Shown here one piece after another: positions 10,781-22,487 of a DNA stretch of 64,000 nt (within the stretch, counting starts at the first letter, position 1; each line of letters begins with the position of its first letter). The notes beneath the pieces were generated by a model. It searched no databases and was not told the DNA's origin. It saw only the letters and a list, made by a program, of their open reading frames with translations. This DNA comes from Gerris lacustris. Its lineage: Eukaryota > Arthropoda > Insecta > Hemiptera > Gerridae. The stretch lies in assembly GCA_951217055.1 (NCBI GenBank), contig OX578280.1, positions 15,353,394-15,417,393 of the forward strand. The letters run 5' to 3'. The position numbers and the translations under genes were made by a program.

Positions 10781-12215
10781 TTTTGTGAAATGATTAAAGC
10801 ATAACTCTGTATTATGCTGGAAATGTTACAGCAGGAAGTAGTTTGTCAAATGCTTAAAGCATAACTCAGTTATGCTGAATAGGTTACAGCTAAAAGTATT
10901 ATACAGTGTTATGCTTAAAGCATAACACTATATGATAGAAATGTTACAGCTGGAAGTATTTTATGAAATGTTTAAAGCATGACTCTGTTATGCTGGAAAT
11001 GTTTACAGCTGGAAGTATTTTAGTGTTTACAGCTGGAAGTATTTTATGAAATGTTTAAAGCATGGCTCTGTTATGCTGGAAATGTTTACAGCTGGAAGTA
11101 TTTTATGAAATGTTTAAAGCATGACTCTGTTATGCTGGAAATGTTTACAGCTGGAAGTATTTTAGTGTTTACAGCTGGAAGTATTTTATGAAATGTTTAA
11201 AGCATGGCTCTGTTATGCTGGAAATGTTTACAGCTGGAAGTATTTTATGAAATGTTTAAAGCATGACTCTGTTATGCTGGAAATGTTTACAGCTGAAAGT
11301 ATTTTAGTGTTTACAGCTGGAAGTATTTTATGAAATGTTTAAAGCATGACTCTGTTATGCTGGAAATGTTTACAGCTGAAAGTATTTTAGTGTTTACAGC
11401 TGGAAGTATTTTATAAAATGTTTAAAGCATGACTCTGTTATGCTGGAAATGTTTACAGCTGGAAGTATTTTAGTGTTTACAGCTGGAAGTATTTTATAAA
11501 ATGTTTAAAGCATGACTCTGTTATGTTGGAAATGTTTACAGCTGGAAGTATTTTAGTGTTTTAAAATGTGATATTTCAAAGTGAAGCATAACTCTGTTTT
11601 TTGTCTGTATCTGAAGTATGAAGTATTATGTGAAATGCTTAACTCAGAAAAGCATAACTCCATTATGCTGGAAAAGTAACAGCTGGAAGTGTTTTCTGAA
11701 ATGCTTAAATAAGTTAATTTTTGTTGTGACGGTACATTTAATATTGGTGCTTTTAAATGTGAGACGTGTGGGTATTTTAAAATGTGATATTTTAATGTTA
11801 AGCATAACTCTCTGTTATTGTTTGCATCTGAAGTATTTGTAAATGCTTAAAGCATAACTCTGTTATGTTGGAAGTGTTACAGCTAGAAGTATTTTAGTGT
11901 TTTAAAATTTGATATTTTAATGTGAAGCATAACTCTCTGTTTATTATCTGCATCTGAAGTAGTTTGTGAAATGCTTAAAGCATAACTCAGTTATGCTGAA
12001 AAAGTTACAGCTGGAAGTATTTTGTAAAATCCATAAATATGTTGATTTCTGTTGTAAGGGTATATTTAATATTGGTGCTTTTAAATGTGATATTTTAATG
12101 TGAAGTATAACTTTCTGTTTTTTGTCTGCATCTAAAGTATTTAGTGAAATGCTTAAAGCATAACTCTGCTATGTTGAAAGTGTTACAGCTGGAAGTATTA
12201 TTGTTAAATCCTAAG
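10740..12215. repeat. Satellite array with 59/83/142-bp higher-order units
   Basis: The basic unit is about 59 bp and contains TGTTTACAGCTGGAAGTATT and AAGCATGACTCTGTTATGCT. An extra 24-bp block, TGTTTACAGCTGGAAGTATT plus TTAG, turns some units into 83 bp. Its starts lie at 11000, 11142, 11284, 11367, 11450 and 11533, so spacing changes from 142 bp (24+59+59) to 83 bp (24+59). Flanking units from 10740 and from 11570 to 12215 are more diverged and mixed with longer spacers. Many outer units hold AGCATAAC-TCT-GTTATGCT, a perfect 8-bp hairpin. In the homogenised core one base differs and leaves a G-T pair. Confidence 0.9.
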
Positions 12216-13004
12216 ATGAGTTGATACAGGGTAGATGCTGCAAGAATGCGTATGCTTTTAAATGAAAATGAAAATGATAAAGTAATATGGTAGGCCTAGG
12301 TGTTTTATTAAGAGAAAGATAGTAGGAGAGTTACTCCGGATAGTGGGAGAATTACTACGCCTAGGTGCTAGAATACGCTGCTACAGCAGGATGCTACGAG
12401 AGTTATGATGCTGGCTGGATGTTGTGCGCCTGTGCTCTTGGGTCCTTCATGACCCCTTTAGACCAATCGATATTCACTCCAGACCTCCCCCCCCCCCTCC
12501 AGTCTTATCGCTCCAACATTTTTGTCCAAACCAACTCGCACACTCCCCTTATTTTCAACAAATTATTTATTTACAAAATACCTATTCTAAAATTATTTTA
12601 CAATGTTATAACTTGCCCCCTTTTTTGCCCTGTTTAATATTATTAAAATAGCAATAATAATAATAAAAATAATGACATTATTAACGAATAGGAAGGATAA
12701 CAAGACAAAATATAAATAAAAATGATAGTTAACATAACACAAAGGTTATATTATATGCTGTTTAAAATCAACTATCAGATGATACTACTATAATAATAAA
12801 ATCTATATTTGCAATTAATACATATTAAAGTGCACATTATAATATTACCTTGGTTATAAAATTGAAATATGTGTATAAATATTACGCGAGTTTCACGCTT
12901 TCCTTATGGCATACTTGGATCTTTATAACTATACTATTTTCATTTCAGATAAAACCAACAGTTAGGCCATTATCAGGAGATAATAAGATAACTGACGAAA
13001 TAAC
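12216..13004. other. AT-rich stretch, nothing recognised
   Basis: A C11 run lies at 12487-12497 in a slightly GC-richer patch (12360-12520) with no convincing frame. AAT-rich microsatellite-like DNA follows at 12640-12680. Confidence 0.4.
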
Positions 13005-13810
13005 TTTGAATCAGTATATTGTCTGATACCATTCATATTTTCATATGGAAAGCAGTATACCTATAAAGTTGCAAATTTAAATGAAAATATTAAATTACAA
13101 GATAGAAAGAACTTTTTATATACATACTACGTTTTTAAATTTTCTGTTGAATCATATGCAATGTTGATAATATAATTGACATTGTTATAATATAATGTTA
13201 GTGAAAAAAAAATAGTTACGAATTTATTTACTTCATATAAATAACCATCTAGAGAGCTGATCTTAAACCTATAAAAGGACAAATCTTTGTACAACGGATC
13301 TCCCCAACACCGAATCTTAATCGAGCCATCGATATGCCTCCGTGTAGGGACAGTAAGAGAAGAAAAAGAAAAATGTGTACAAGTAAAGAAGTACAGATGC
13401 AGAAAAATTAAACTTATACCTAGGACACAAGTGTAAAAAAACCTGGGTGTCACACGTCAATTAATTTATTTCTTAGTTTACTTTTCGCTGTCATTCAATG
13501 TTTACCTCTTAATAAAAAATCACAAATTTGAAACCCGTCAAAATTATGATAGTAAATACTATGGGATATGACAAAACAAATAAAATAACTTGCGGATTTT
13601 TTCCGAACTAACTTTCCATACAGCAAAATTTGATGAAAACCAATTAAATTCGGCTGAAAGTATTAAAATAATGCATTGTCATCGTGTTATGAGCTATGCT
13701 AAAAGTTTCAAATGTCTAGCTATTCGGGATGTTAGTTAGAAATCGATTGTCAGATTTGTACCGGACAAACAAACAGACAAGAAAGCAAGCTAATAAAAAC
13801 GTAGTAAAAA
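13005..13810 (+). mobile_element. R5 repeat, full-length copy
   Basis: The core is bracketed by the inverted 13-mer TACTACGTTTTTA (from about 13127) and TAAAAACGTAGTA (to about 13806). Homology to the inverted copy at 39652-40377 begins earlier, at TTGAATCAGTATATTGTCTG. Landmarks are CAACGGATCTCCCCAACACC, TAACTTGCGGATTTTTTCCG and GTCATCGTGTTATGAGCTAT. No coding frame survives. It is probably a non-autonomous DNA element. Confidence 0.75.
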
Positions 13811-13942
13811 TTATAATTTCTGTACAGTTCTGTACAGCCACATTTTTTCTTTTAAGTCTAGATCAACAAATCATTAGCTTATATTACAGGATGGTGGATC
13901 CGGTCAGTTTACTCATAAAAAACGATGCTATCATCAGTAGCT

Positions 13943-14334
13943 AAGTTTACATGGTGCATTGAAAACGACCTGAATACGGTATCATTCCATGTAAACGCAC
14001 CGTATATCCAGTTCATTTCAAGGTCGATACACCAAAAAAGTCTGTAGTGTATCGTATTGAAGTTACATGTAATCACCTTAGTGTATTAAGATCGTTTTAG
14101 GGTATGCGCAGTTTTATTATCTCTCCTGGGTAACCTGATACATCCACCGTACAAACATAACCTTCTTTCACCGGCATTATAATTATCACGTGTCATAATC
14201 AGCTGTTTTATAATGATGTTAGAACTGTATCTAAATATTTTAAAATGCCTCAATACGGTCATGTTAACAGTCATCAGTTGAAAACAGTAACGGCATTAAG
14301 ATCGTTTTCAATACACCATGTAAACATAGTTATT
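13943..14334. mobile_element. MITE with long terminal inverted repeats
   Basis: The left end GTTTACATGGTGCATTGAAA pairs with the right end TTTTCAATACACCATGTAAA with one mismatch. Inner relatives of the same words lie at about 13990-14100. Nothing codes. A clear target duplication was not found. Confidence 0.7.
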
Positions 14335-14470
14335 GTGAAACATGTTCTCACCTGCCTGGGATTCGAACTCACCAGATTTGTTCTTGTTTAGAACCCTAGG
14401 TTTCCGGTAGTGGAGTTGGGAATAAACTAAACGGTTGGCTAGCCAGTTCCAATGAGACCATATTTGCTTA
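14335..14470 (-). other. tRNA-like fragment (T-arm/B-box)
   Basis: Read on the minus strand, GAGTTCGAATCCCAGG at about 14348-14370 resembles a tRNA T-arm or pol III B box. I cannot fold a full cloverleaf around it. It may be the head of a tRNA-derived SINE or chance. Confidence 0.3.
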
Positions 14471-15620
14471 CTTAAGTATTTGAGGTTTTATCAATCCTTT
14501 TTTTACATATCCTAGATACTCTGAAAGCCTAAGCAACAAATTTAGGAAAATAAAAAAGAAAAAAATACGAATAACATGAGAAATTGCGACAAAATGTGAC
14601 TGATTATTACCCAAAAATAAATTTAATAATAATCCGTGCGGCACAACAACGTGCTTGTCCGATCGAGCCTGCCAAACGGCATTTACATTCATAACCTTTT
14701 AATATGACACGACCTGGCTGTGGCGTATTATGTGACACCCATAACCAACGAACAATTATCACTTAAGTAAGTAACCTATTGATATCGATATCGCGATGAT
14801 GCGGGTTAAAAGTGAATAAGGTTCTCTTAAAGAGGGTTCACAACTAGCCGAGCTAAGCGCGTACATATTTATCTATGGCATTCATAAAGCGGATTCGCAA
14901 AAATTTGGCTCCAAACTGACTTTTCTTGCGGGGGTGCTTTAAAACCTGAATGAAACCTTCACTTCAAGTCCTCTTCTAATTTTTTTATGTTTCTGTTATA
15001 ATTTTAAACCCATTTTTTTAATTTAAAAAGTAATTATTGTATTTTAATAATTACATTGTATATTATTAAATATTATTTTTTAATTATATTCTTCAACTAC
15101 AATGATAAATGTTTGAATTACATGGGTTGTATATAGAGAGCATTTGCACAAATGATTTAATGCGCAGCAATAATATCATGGATAAAATATTCAGGGTCAT
15201 AGCAAGTGCACCATGGAATGGTATTAAATAAAGTAGCTGAATAATAATGGTCATAGAAGAACCATACTTCATTTACATCAAGACTCATAAAATTTGACTC
15301 TAATGTTCCATTGTAAATTTAAATTTATAAACATTATCAATTTATTCAGTATTAAACGAGTGCATTGCAGTATTTCTTCACTATGTTGGAATAATTTGGT
15401 TAATTCACAGTGTCAATGATAACTATTTAAAATAAGTATTATTATTATTATTATTTTTGTTTCAGTAGCGTGAATATTACACCGTAAATATTCTTAATTT
15501 TAATCCCAGGGAGGTCATCTTTCATCTTCATAAATAATCATCCTCTCTTGGTTCATGATTAAAATAATTATAGAAACTTAATTTTGTATCCATTTTTACT
15601 TTTGCTGTCCCCTATATATT
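14471..15620. other. AT-rich stretch, nothing recognised
   Basis: No gene, tandem array or inverted repeat of note was found. A TTA trinucleotide run lies at about 15437-15456. Confidence 0.4.
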
Positions 15621-15623
15621 TAA

Positions 15624-15896
15624 TAATGATGTATTTTGACTTGGGTCTTCAGGGGTTATAAAAACACTTTTTTATATATAAAAAGGTGATATTTCATCCC
15701 TTAATTGGGATATCTTCAAACCTTGTTTTGAAGTCAATGTTACATTTTAAAATATTCTTCACCAGTAATTTGGTAAAAAGTCTGAATTTCTATCAGGGTA
15801 TAAAACCTGATGTGAGTCAGTAGGGGTCAATCAACTGACTCTATATAAAAAAGTGTTTTTATAACCCCTGAAGACCCGTCAAAATACATCATTAAT
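15624..15896. mobile_element. Small inverted-repeat element, about 273 bp
   Basis: Left arm landmarks TGATGTATTTTGAC and GGGTCTTCAGGGGTTATAAA reappear inverted at the right end with a one-base length difference. The arms are about 56 bp long. The centre is non-coding. It is a typical MITE in size and shape. Confidence 0.8.
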
Positions 15897-16208
15897 TTTG
15901 TATAGGTAATCATTAAATGGACAACATAATGAAATCCTTAATTATCTAATATGTTTCCACTGTTTAAATAATTAAATTTTGATTTTCACCTGTAATAACT
16001 ATAGGTAAGTTACTAAACCATTTTACGAATTTTTACAATTCACTTATAGTTATATAAAATTACCTCTGTTTCATACAACACTATAATAACTACATACTAT
16101 ATTGTAATAACTGACCCCTACTTATACCTCTGTCTTCATTTATTAATATCCCATACGTAATGCCATCTTCATTATATTGGTTTATTGTATGATTAACTTA
16201 ATAGCTAA
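15897..16208. other. AT-rich stretch, nothing recognised
   Basis: No feature can be supported. Confidence 0.4.
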
Positions 16209-16868
16209 AGGATCGTTCCAAAGAAAGAAAATTATTTATGTCTCAGATTTTAAAAAATTCCAAGACTAAAATCCGTTTCAGACATCAGAAGCATTTTTTG
16301 TTCCGTGTCTGTCTGTCGGTATGTCACTCAATTTTTGCGAACCAACATAAGCTAAAAACAACTCGTCCGATTTAAATTAAATTTGGATGGTAGGTCATAA
16401 TTAGCCCATTGTTGGTTAGCCCGTAAGTTTCAACTTTCTGTGCCATTATGATGATCTTTCACATGCACGCAGACATACATTTATTTACTACCATATCTTT
16501 AAACAAAAAAGAAAGAAAGTACTCATATCATTTTTATGGATTTTGATGGTTTGTCGAAGTAGCGCCTCAGATTAATAATAATCTGGGGCTATCTACAGGC
16601 TGCTGTAGACAAACCATCCAAATTTCTTGAAATTTCAATGAGTAGGTACTTTTTGAAGATACAAGCGTACGTAAATGTATGTTTGTGCGCATATGGAAGA
16701 GAAACATATGGACACATAAGGTTGAAACTTATATGGAACCAACAATGGGCTAATTATGACCTACCATCCAAATTTAATAAAAATCGGACTATAGACTTTA
16801 AGATATAGTATGTTGGTTCACAAAAATTGAGCTACAGACCGACAGACAGACACGAAACAAAAAATGAT
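16209..16868. repeat. R2 repeat, inverted pair
   Basis: Two R2 arms face each other around about 16575-16590. Outer landmarks are CCGTGTCTGTCTGTCGGTAT on the left and GACCGACAGACAGACACG on the right. Inner landmarks are AAATTTGGATGGTAGGTCAT and its complement. The DNA is non-coding. A similar inverted pair lies at 21415-21945. Single-arm copies lie at 25005-25580 and, inverted, 56385-56880. Confidence 0.75.
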
Positions 16869-17598
16869 CCCTCATAATAGAGTTAATAGGGAGCAATATA
16901 CTGTTGAGTATTATTATACCGCCTACAGCTTTATAGCGATGTGTGTTAAATCAGGGCAATATTATAGCTTTATTCATGTCGAATCCGACATAAGGCATAT
17001 TCAATTTTATTTTGGGGGGCCTTCGAAAAGTTCTTGCGGGGGGGGGGGGGGCTCCCAATGTCCTAGCTACGCCACTGCCTTCAGGCACCTTTATCAAACA
17101 TAAATTAATTCTAGTCTAACGTCAGTATAGTCAGGTTAAAAATAAAGTTTTCAGGATACCACAAAAGTTAAGTTTCGATATCACTTCAAAAGCTAAATTA
17201 ATGCTCGGACTTCATTCACAGATGAGTAGACCAACACGGGATACACAGTCAATTAGATTAAGGTAGACCACAAGACAACATCGAGAGTACTTTGCCAGTG
17301 TTTAATATGCGTGATACCATACTGCTTCGAATCATTACTCAATTAACCGAAACTGTGCTTGACTCATAATTAACTTCAAATAACCTGATAGCTGTCCATG
17401 ATAAACTTAATTACTCAATTGCAAATCAATAATGGTGATAAATAGAGAGTATGCTCAAAACGTCAATACAGGTTTAGTGGAAGAAGATGGGCCTATACAA
17501 ATCAAATAAATGAAACGATACGGTAAAAACAAATCCAATTTTTCTTTTGTTAGTGAATTTTAACCAGTGAGCCGTTAAAGGCATTCGAGCATAATGTG
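16869..17598. other. AT-rich stretch, nothing recognised
   Basis: A G14 run lies at 17038-17051. No gene is seen. Confidence 0.4.
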
Positions 17599-17635
17599 TA
17601 ATCGTCAATATAGGCAGAGCCTATATTGACGATTA
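17599..17635. other. Perfect 17-bp hairpin with 3-base loop
   Basis: TAATCGTCAATATAGGC is followed by AGA and then its exact reverse complement. No poly-T or gene sits beside it in a way that would suggest a terminator. Confidence 0.9.
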
Positions 17636-17964
17636 AGCAGTGCCTATATTTGTTATTTATATGAAATATACGAGGGTCCCTTCCCCTTCTAACATTTCAT
17701 AAATATTATACAAATACATGATGCGCCCTCCCCCCCCCCCCCCCCCCCCCATCGGATCATTTTGCCTTGTCTTAAGGCAGATCCGCACATACGATTTTTG
17801 AGCTAAATATCTGTTAAAATCATGCTTGCTCTATATGAAAACACCTAATATGTTTGGCATATTTTATATAAAATATAAATTTATTTTTGAATAAATATAT
17901 ATAGTCCGGTAAAATTAGACCAAAACAAATCCGTGCCTCCTATTAATTCGGACAAAGCTGTAAA
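17636..17964. other. AT-rich stretch with a C21 run
   Basis: An uninterrupted run of 21 C lies at 17730-17750, the longest C/G run in the window. No gene is seen. Confidence 0.6.
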
Positions 17965-18465
17965 TAGTTTTAATGCACTTAGGTCATCCCAAATAAGAGT
18001 AATATAAGTTTGCGACGGTTTCTGAGGTGAGCTAAACTTTTGGGAGCCAAAAAACAGCGTACTTTTGGCACTTTTCTCAGTTTTTCACTTATAACATCTT
18101 AACGATGCATCAAAAATAAAATTGTCTCCTTACAAAAATTAAAGAACATTAAATTCTGCGTCGAATGATCCCCTAAAACATTGAATTTGGTACAGCGGTT
18201 TGGTCAGAATCGGCAGTAAAAAAAAGGTCTATTTTACCATTTTGCCTGAAAAGTGTATTATGCTCAGTTTTATACGCCTGTAACTCAAAAATAGTTATTC
18301 CAAGTAAAAAATGTCATACAACTAAAGTTGTAGAGCATTAAATTGTGCGTTCAGAACACTCCTATTTTTTAGCTTTTGGCTCCCAAAAGTTTAGCTCACC
18401 TCAGAAACCGTCGCAAACTTATATAACTCTTATTTGGGATGCCCTAAGTGGATTAAAGCTATTTC
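17965..18465. mobile_element. Inverted-repeat element, arms about 100 bp
   Basis: The left arm (about 17965-18055) and right arm (about 18370-18465) are near-perfect complements. Landmarks are CATCCCAAATAAGAG, TTTGCGACGGTTTCTGAGGT and GAGCTAAACTTTTGGGAGCC. In addition, GTAAAATTAGA followed by TTAATTC(G/A)GACAA(A/G)GCTG is repeated directly just outside both ends (about 17908-17955 and 18540-18585). Confidence 0.8.
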
Positions 18466-18984
18466 CAGCTTATATTATATGTATTGTATAAGTATATTAT
18501 AAATAAGTAATATTTTTATTAAATCAATTTATAAAGACTAGTAAAATTAGATTTTTGGTGTAGATTAATTCAGACAAGGCTGGAAATAATAATTAACATG
18601 GACTTTTCTAGGATAAGGGATATTTAGTTTACTTTAAACATATTCCCATTTATATTTTGTTCCTTGCAAAGTTTAGCCGTCCCCCCCCCCCCCCTAACCT
18701 TCTGAGTTGCGCCCCAAACCTCTTGCGCCCCTGGGCACGTGCCCATCGTGCCCCTATAGTTAAATCGGCCCTGAATATAGTATAAGTAATTATATTTATT
18801 TTTATCACTACGTCTCTAATCTTAGTTCTCCTTACAAAAATAATAATTGTTGTAAAGTCTCTTCTTTTCATTAATTCTAGAATGAATTTGTCTATTAGTT
18901 ATATGTTCTATGTACTAGTTCTATATAGTGTATTACTAAAAATTAGATTTTTTTTTTTAAAGACAAACTAAGCTTATTGTCCTA
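18466..18984. other. AT-rich stretch with C14 run
   Basis: A C14 run lies at 18681-18694 in a GC-richer patch that ends in GCCCATCGTGCCCC. No convincing frame was found. Confidence 0.4.
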
Positions 18985-19600
18985 TATATAATACTAGCTG
19001 ATCCGGCGAACTTCGTGCCGCCTAAAAAACATTAATAACATAAGAAATATACTGCTGCTACCTTTGAAAACCCTTATAAATAGTTTATTTAGTTAAATAA
19101 TGTTGCCTTAGATAAAAAATGTATACTACAATTTGCAATATATACTTGTACATAGAATAAAACATGGTCTCCGAGCCAGAGGAAGCGAGATATGCTCAAA
19201 AATACGAAAAAAAAGTCGTGCAAAAACCAACACTATACGCAAGTTATATAGTAAGCTAGGTTTTTGCTAAACCGTTAATTGTACGTAAACATGAATGGGA
19301 TTTTTTTGTGGGAAATTTTGTTGTCTTTAATTTTGATAACCACTTAGATTGGTGTCCGAGCCATAGTAAGCGAGCTATTTGCAAATAACCAAATTTGTTG
19401 ACCTTTGCCCTTGAATATCTAACACGACCAAGATCTCGTTGCCGATTTTGAATATGTTTTTCAGATTGTAGCTCCGATTGTTTTGGAACAGAAAACCTAA
19501 AATGACTGAACTATATTTCCTAAACGTAAGTGGATAAATCTACTGATCGGCGTTGATTTGGAATAATGGGGGGGGGGGGGGGGGGGAGGGGAGGGGCCTT
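18985..19600. repeat. Probable dispersed repeat beginning ACTAGCTGATCCGGCGAAC
   Basis: The phrase ACTAGCTGATCCGGCGAACT resembles a head sequence I associate with widespread arthropod interspersed repeats, recalled rather than tested. A second copy is not in this window. A G19 run ends the stretch at 19568-19586. Confidence 0.3.
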
Positions 19601-19654
19601 AAAATATTTTGCCTAGGGCGCTAAAACCTCTTGTGTCGGCCCTGAATTTAACCC

Positions 19655-19885
19655 CCTAGGTTGTGTGATTTAACACCATCAGATTTCTTTTTATGAGGTT
19701 ATTTGAAGACAAAGGTCTATGTCAATAAGCCAACAACCCGTGCATTACAGAAGGAAATTAAAAGCTGCATCAACGAAATTGAGCAACATTTATGCAAAAT
19801 GATCATGGAAAATTTCGACAAAAGAGTGCAAATGTGCCAGCAAAGCCGTGGAGGCCATTTGCCCGATGGGTTATTCCACAAATAA
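19655..19885 (+). pseudogene. Tc1/mariner-type transposase, C-terminal remnant
   Basis: The frame from 19655 reads PRLCDLTPSDFFL, a stop at 19694-19696, then GYLKTKVYVNKPTTRALQKE and onward to a natural stop after GGHLPDGLFHK. The pattern of a PSDFFLWG box, a KVY block, an EI(K/R)..I..I segment and an ENF.KR....RGGHL tail is the C-terminal end of Tc1/mariner (IS630-like) DDE/D transposases, which cut and paste DNA. The stop replaces the tryptophan expected in FFLWG by a single base change. All upstream catalytic regions are missing, as the homology breaks off near 19650, so this is a 5'-truncated dead copy. The 3' flank, with a poly-A-like AATAAAAAAAT, may be the element tail. Confidence 0.75.
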
Positions 19886-20280
19886 CCCTATCCTATGTAC
19901 TTTATTATTAAATAAAAAAATAACAATCTAAAGAACTGTGTTTTCTATTAAATTCAAATCTTGCGTTAATTTTAGGACACCCATTATTTGTGTAAAGTTA
20001 GAGAATAGATAACACATAAAAGCCAATAGAAGGTTAACTCGGACACCAGCGCTCAAACGTTGTAGTCAAAATTTAGGGCGTCAAAAACCTTTTTACCATT
20101 TTTAACCAAGCAAAAAGTATACTTTAATATTAACTAATCAGTAGAAGATTATTCAAGTAAGCAAATAAATGCATATTCTAATTCGTTACACATAGTTACA
20201 TAATTTAATATGCTAATAGCAAACATGAGTTGAATAAGTCCCCAAAACTTTATTTTGGTAATTCTTGTCAAACTAAACCG
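19886..20280. other. AT-rich stretch, nothing recognised
   Basis: No feature can be supported beyond the likely transposon tail at its start. Confidence 0.4.
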
Positions 20281-20940
20281 CCACTTCTTTAGATTATTAC
20301 TCCTTTTATAAATAAAACAGAGGGGAGTAACATTCTGATGAAGGTGTACGAAAAGTTATTCCCCTTACAAATAAAACAGGGGGGAGTAACATTCTGATGA
20401 AGGTGTACGAAAAGTTATTCTTTAGACTGTTATTCCCCTTATAAATAAAACAGAAGGGAGTAACATTCTGATGAAGGTGTAAGAAAAGTTATTCTTTAGA
20501 CTGTTATTCCCCTTATAAATAAAACAGAAGGGAGTAACATTCTGATGAAGGTGTACGAAAAGTTATTCTTTAGACTGTTATTCCCCTTATAAATAAAACA
20601 GAGAGGAGTAACATTCTGATGAAGGTGTACGAAAAGTTATTCTTTAGACTGTTATTCCCCTTATAAATAAAACAGAGAGGAGTAACATTCTGATGAAGGT
20701 GTACGAAAAGTTATTCTTTAGACTGTTATTCCCCTTATAAATAAAACAGAGGGGAGTAACATTCTGATGAGGGTGTACGAAAAGTTATTCATTAGACTGT
20801 TACTCCCCTTATAAAAAAATTGTGACATACCTTTGTTCCAAAGTAACATTAGACTAAACACCCCTCTGTCTTAGTAGTTATTAAGTGAAAGTCATTTATA
20901 TTCTAAATAAAACATAGGGGAGTATAACAATCTAAAAAAG
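20281..20940. repeat. R4 element expanded into a 74-bp tandem array
   Basis: It opens with the R4 terminus CTTCTTTAGATTATTACTCC. GTTATTCCCCTTATAAATAA then recurs at 20429, 20503, 20577, 20651 and 20725, exactly 74 bp apart, after a shorter first unit. Each unit holds both an R4-like GTTATTCCCC and its inverted mate GGGAGTAAC, so every unit can form a stem. Decayed R4 body sequence follows at 20816-20940. Confidence 0.9.
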
Positions 20941-21414
20941 TACAACTAAACCTTCGTTATTTTTAACTTTTTAAACCTATTGTTGTTCATACTGAAATCT
21001 ATAAACAAGAGCATTCACTTTTATTCAAATTGCATTAGAAGTATGTTTTCCGTGAATTTTATTACTCTCTTTATATTCGCAATTTATTCCACAATCATGC
21101 CTAAATAGATTTCACTATCTTATACTAAAACATCTAAGCAAAATTACAATCAAATAAAGAAAGTATATTGCAAATCATTACAAAAAAATTGGTTTTACGA
21201 AGTTTTTAATAAAAACTTCTATCAAATTAAGGCGTAAAGGAGCAACAACTCTGGAGCGTAAAAGGAAAAGAAATGTATTTAAATGTTGAGGTAAATTAAA
21301 AATTAAACTATTTTTTAAATGATCTTTCTTTTATTAAGGTGTTTTTTTTATACTCCAAGTTCTTTAAAAGAAGAACACATTATATTAATTTAAATGTTTT
21401 TCCCAATTTTCCCT
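20941..21414. other. AT-rich stretch, nothing recognised
   Basis: No gene or repeat was found. Confidence 0.4.
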
Positions 21415-21945
21415 CCCGAGCTTACCAATGGTAACGGAAGTTGTGTCATCGTCCCAAGAACGCGAACATTTATTTCCTCCGAGTTTAAAAATTCCAAGAC
21501 TGAAAACCATTTCAGATATCAGGGAAAAAAATCCCGTGTCTGTCTGTCGCTCAATTATTTCAAACCAAGATGATCTTAAAAATTATTCGTCTGAAATCGA
21601 ACGAATCAAATGTAATTAAAATCGGCGATTTTAATGACATTGGGTTGGTCATAATGACCCATTGTTGGTCCCATATAAGTTTTAAATGTATATTTGTGCG
21701 TATGTGGAAGAGAAACCAATGGGCACAGAAAGATGAAACATAAATAGGACCAACAATTATAGTGTACCATCTAAATTTCATTAATCTCAAACGAGTAATT
21801 TTTAATATATGTTGGTTCGCAAGAACTGAGCGACAGACAGACACGGAACCAAAAATGTTCCCTGATGTCTGAAACGGATTTCTGTCTTGGAATTTTGGAA
21901 ATCGGAGAAATAATATTTCTTTTGTTCTTCAGAACGACAAAATCA
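21415..21945. repeat. R2 repeat, second inverted pair
   Basis: This has the same arrangement as 16209-16868. The left arm contains GTGTCTGTCTGTCGCTCAAT, and the right arm contains GAGCGACAGACAGACACGG and TGTCTGAAACGGATTTCTGT. The left end begins with GAGCTTACCAATGGTAACGG, a variant of the R2 head. Confidence 0.75.
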
Positions 21946-22487
21946 ATGTACGAGAATAAATATCTTATATCTAAAACGAATGGAAAACCAAACAATGCCT
22001 CTTTCACAAACACTTAAATTCTTCGACTAAACTCACTGTCATAATAAACTTCACTTATATTTCTTAAACGTTTTTGCTCTAATTTTAATATTTTCTTGGT
22101 AGTTTTTTTCCCAGCAAAAACTAAAATAAGGGTGCAATAATCAGAGTCTGAATAAGACTGAAACTGAATGTGCAAGCATGACCTCACCCTTGGATTCTCG
22201 GTTAAGACGTGACAGTGTGTGACTAAGGAACGTGTCTAATGGATTATTTAGGCTTAGTGACCGTAGTCTAGAATCTAGAACGTTCTACTCAATGACATCT
22301 TCAGAAAATACTGAACACTGAACTAAATTCTTTTGGTAGTACGTAGAGATTTGGGCAGAAAGAGGAAATAATTTTTATTCACTATTAATCTCTACTTACT
22401 ATTAATGAACATGAGGAAAACATACGATACACCATGAACAATAAATTATTTTGTTTTCCAATTTTCTTTTATAGACGTAACAACAGA
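21946..22487. other. AT-rich stretch, nothing recognised
   Basis: No feature can be supported. Confidence 0.4.
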
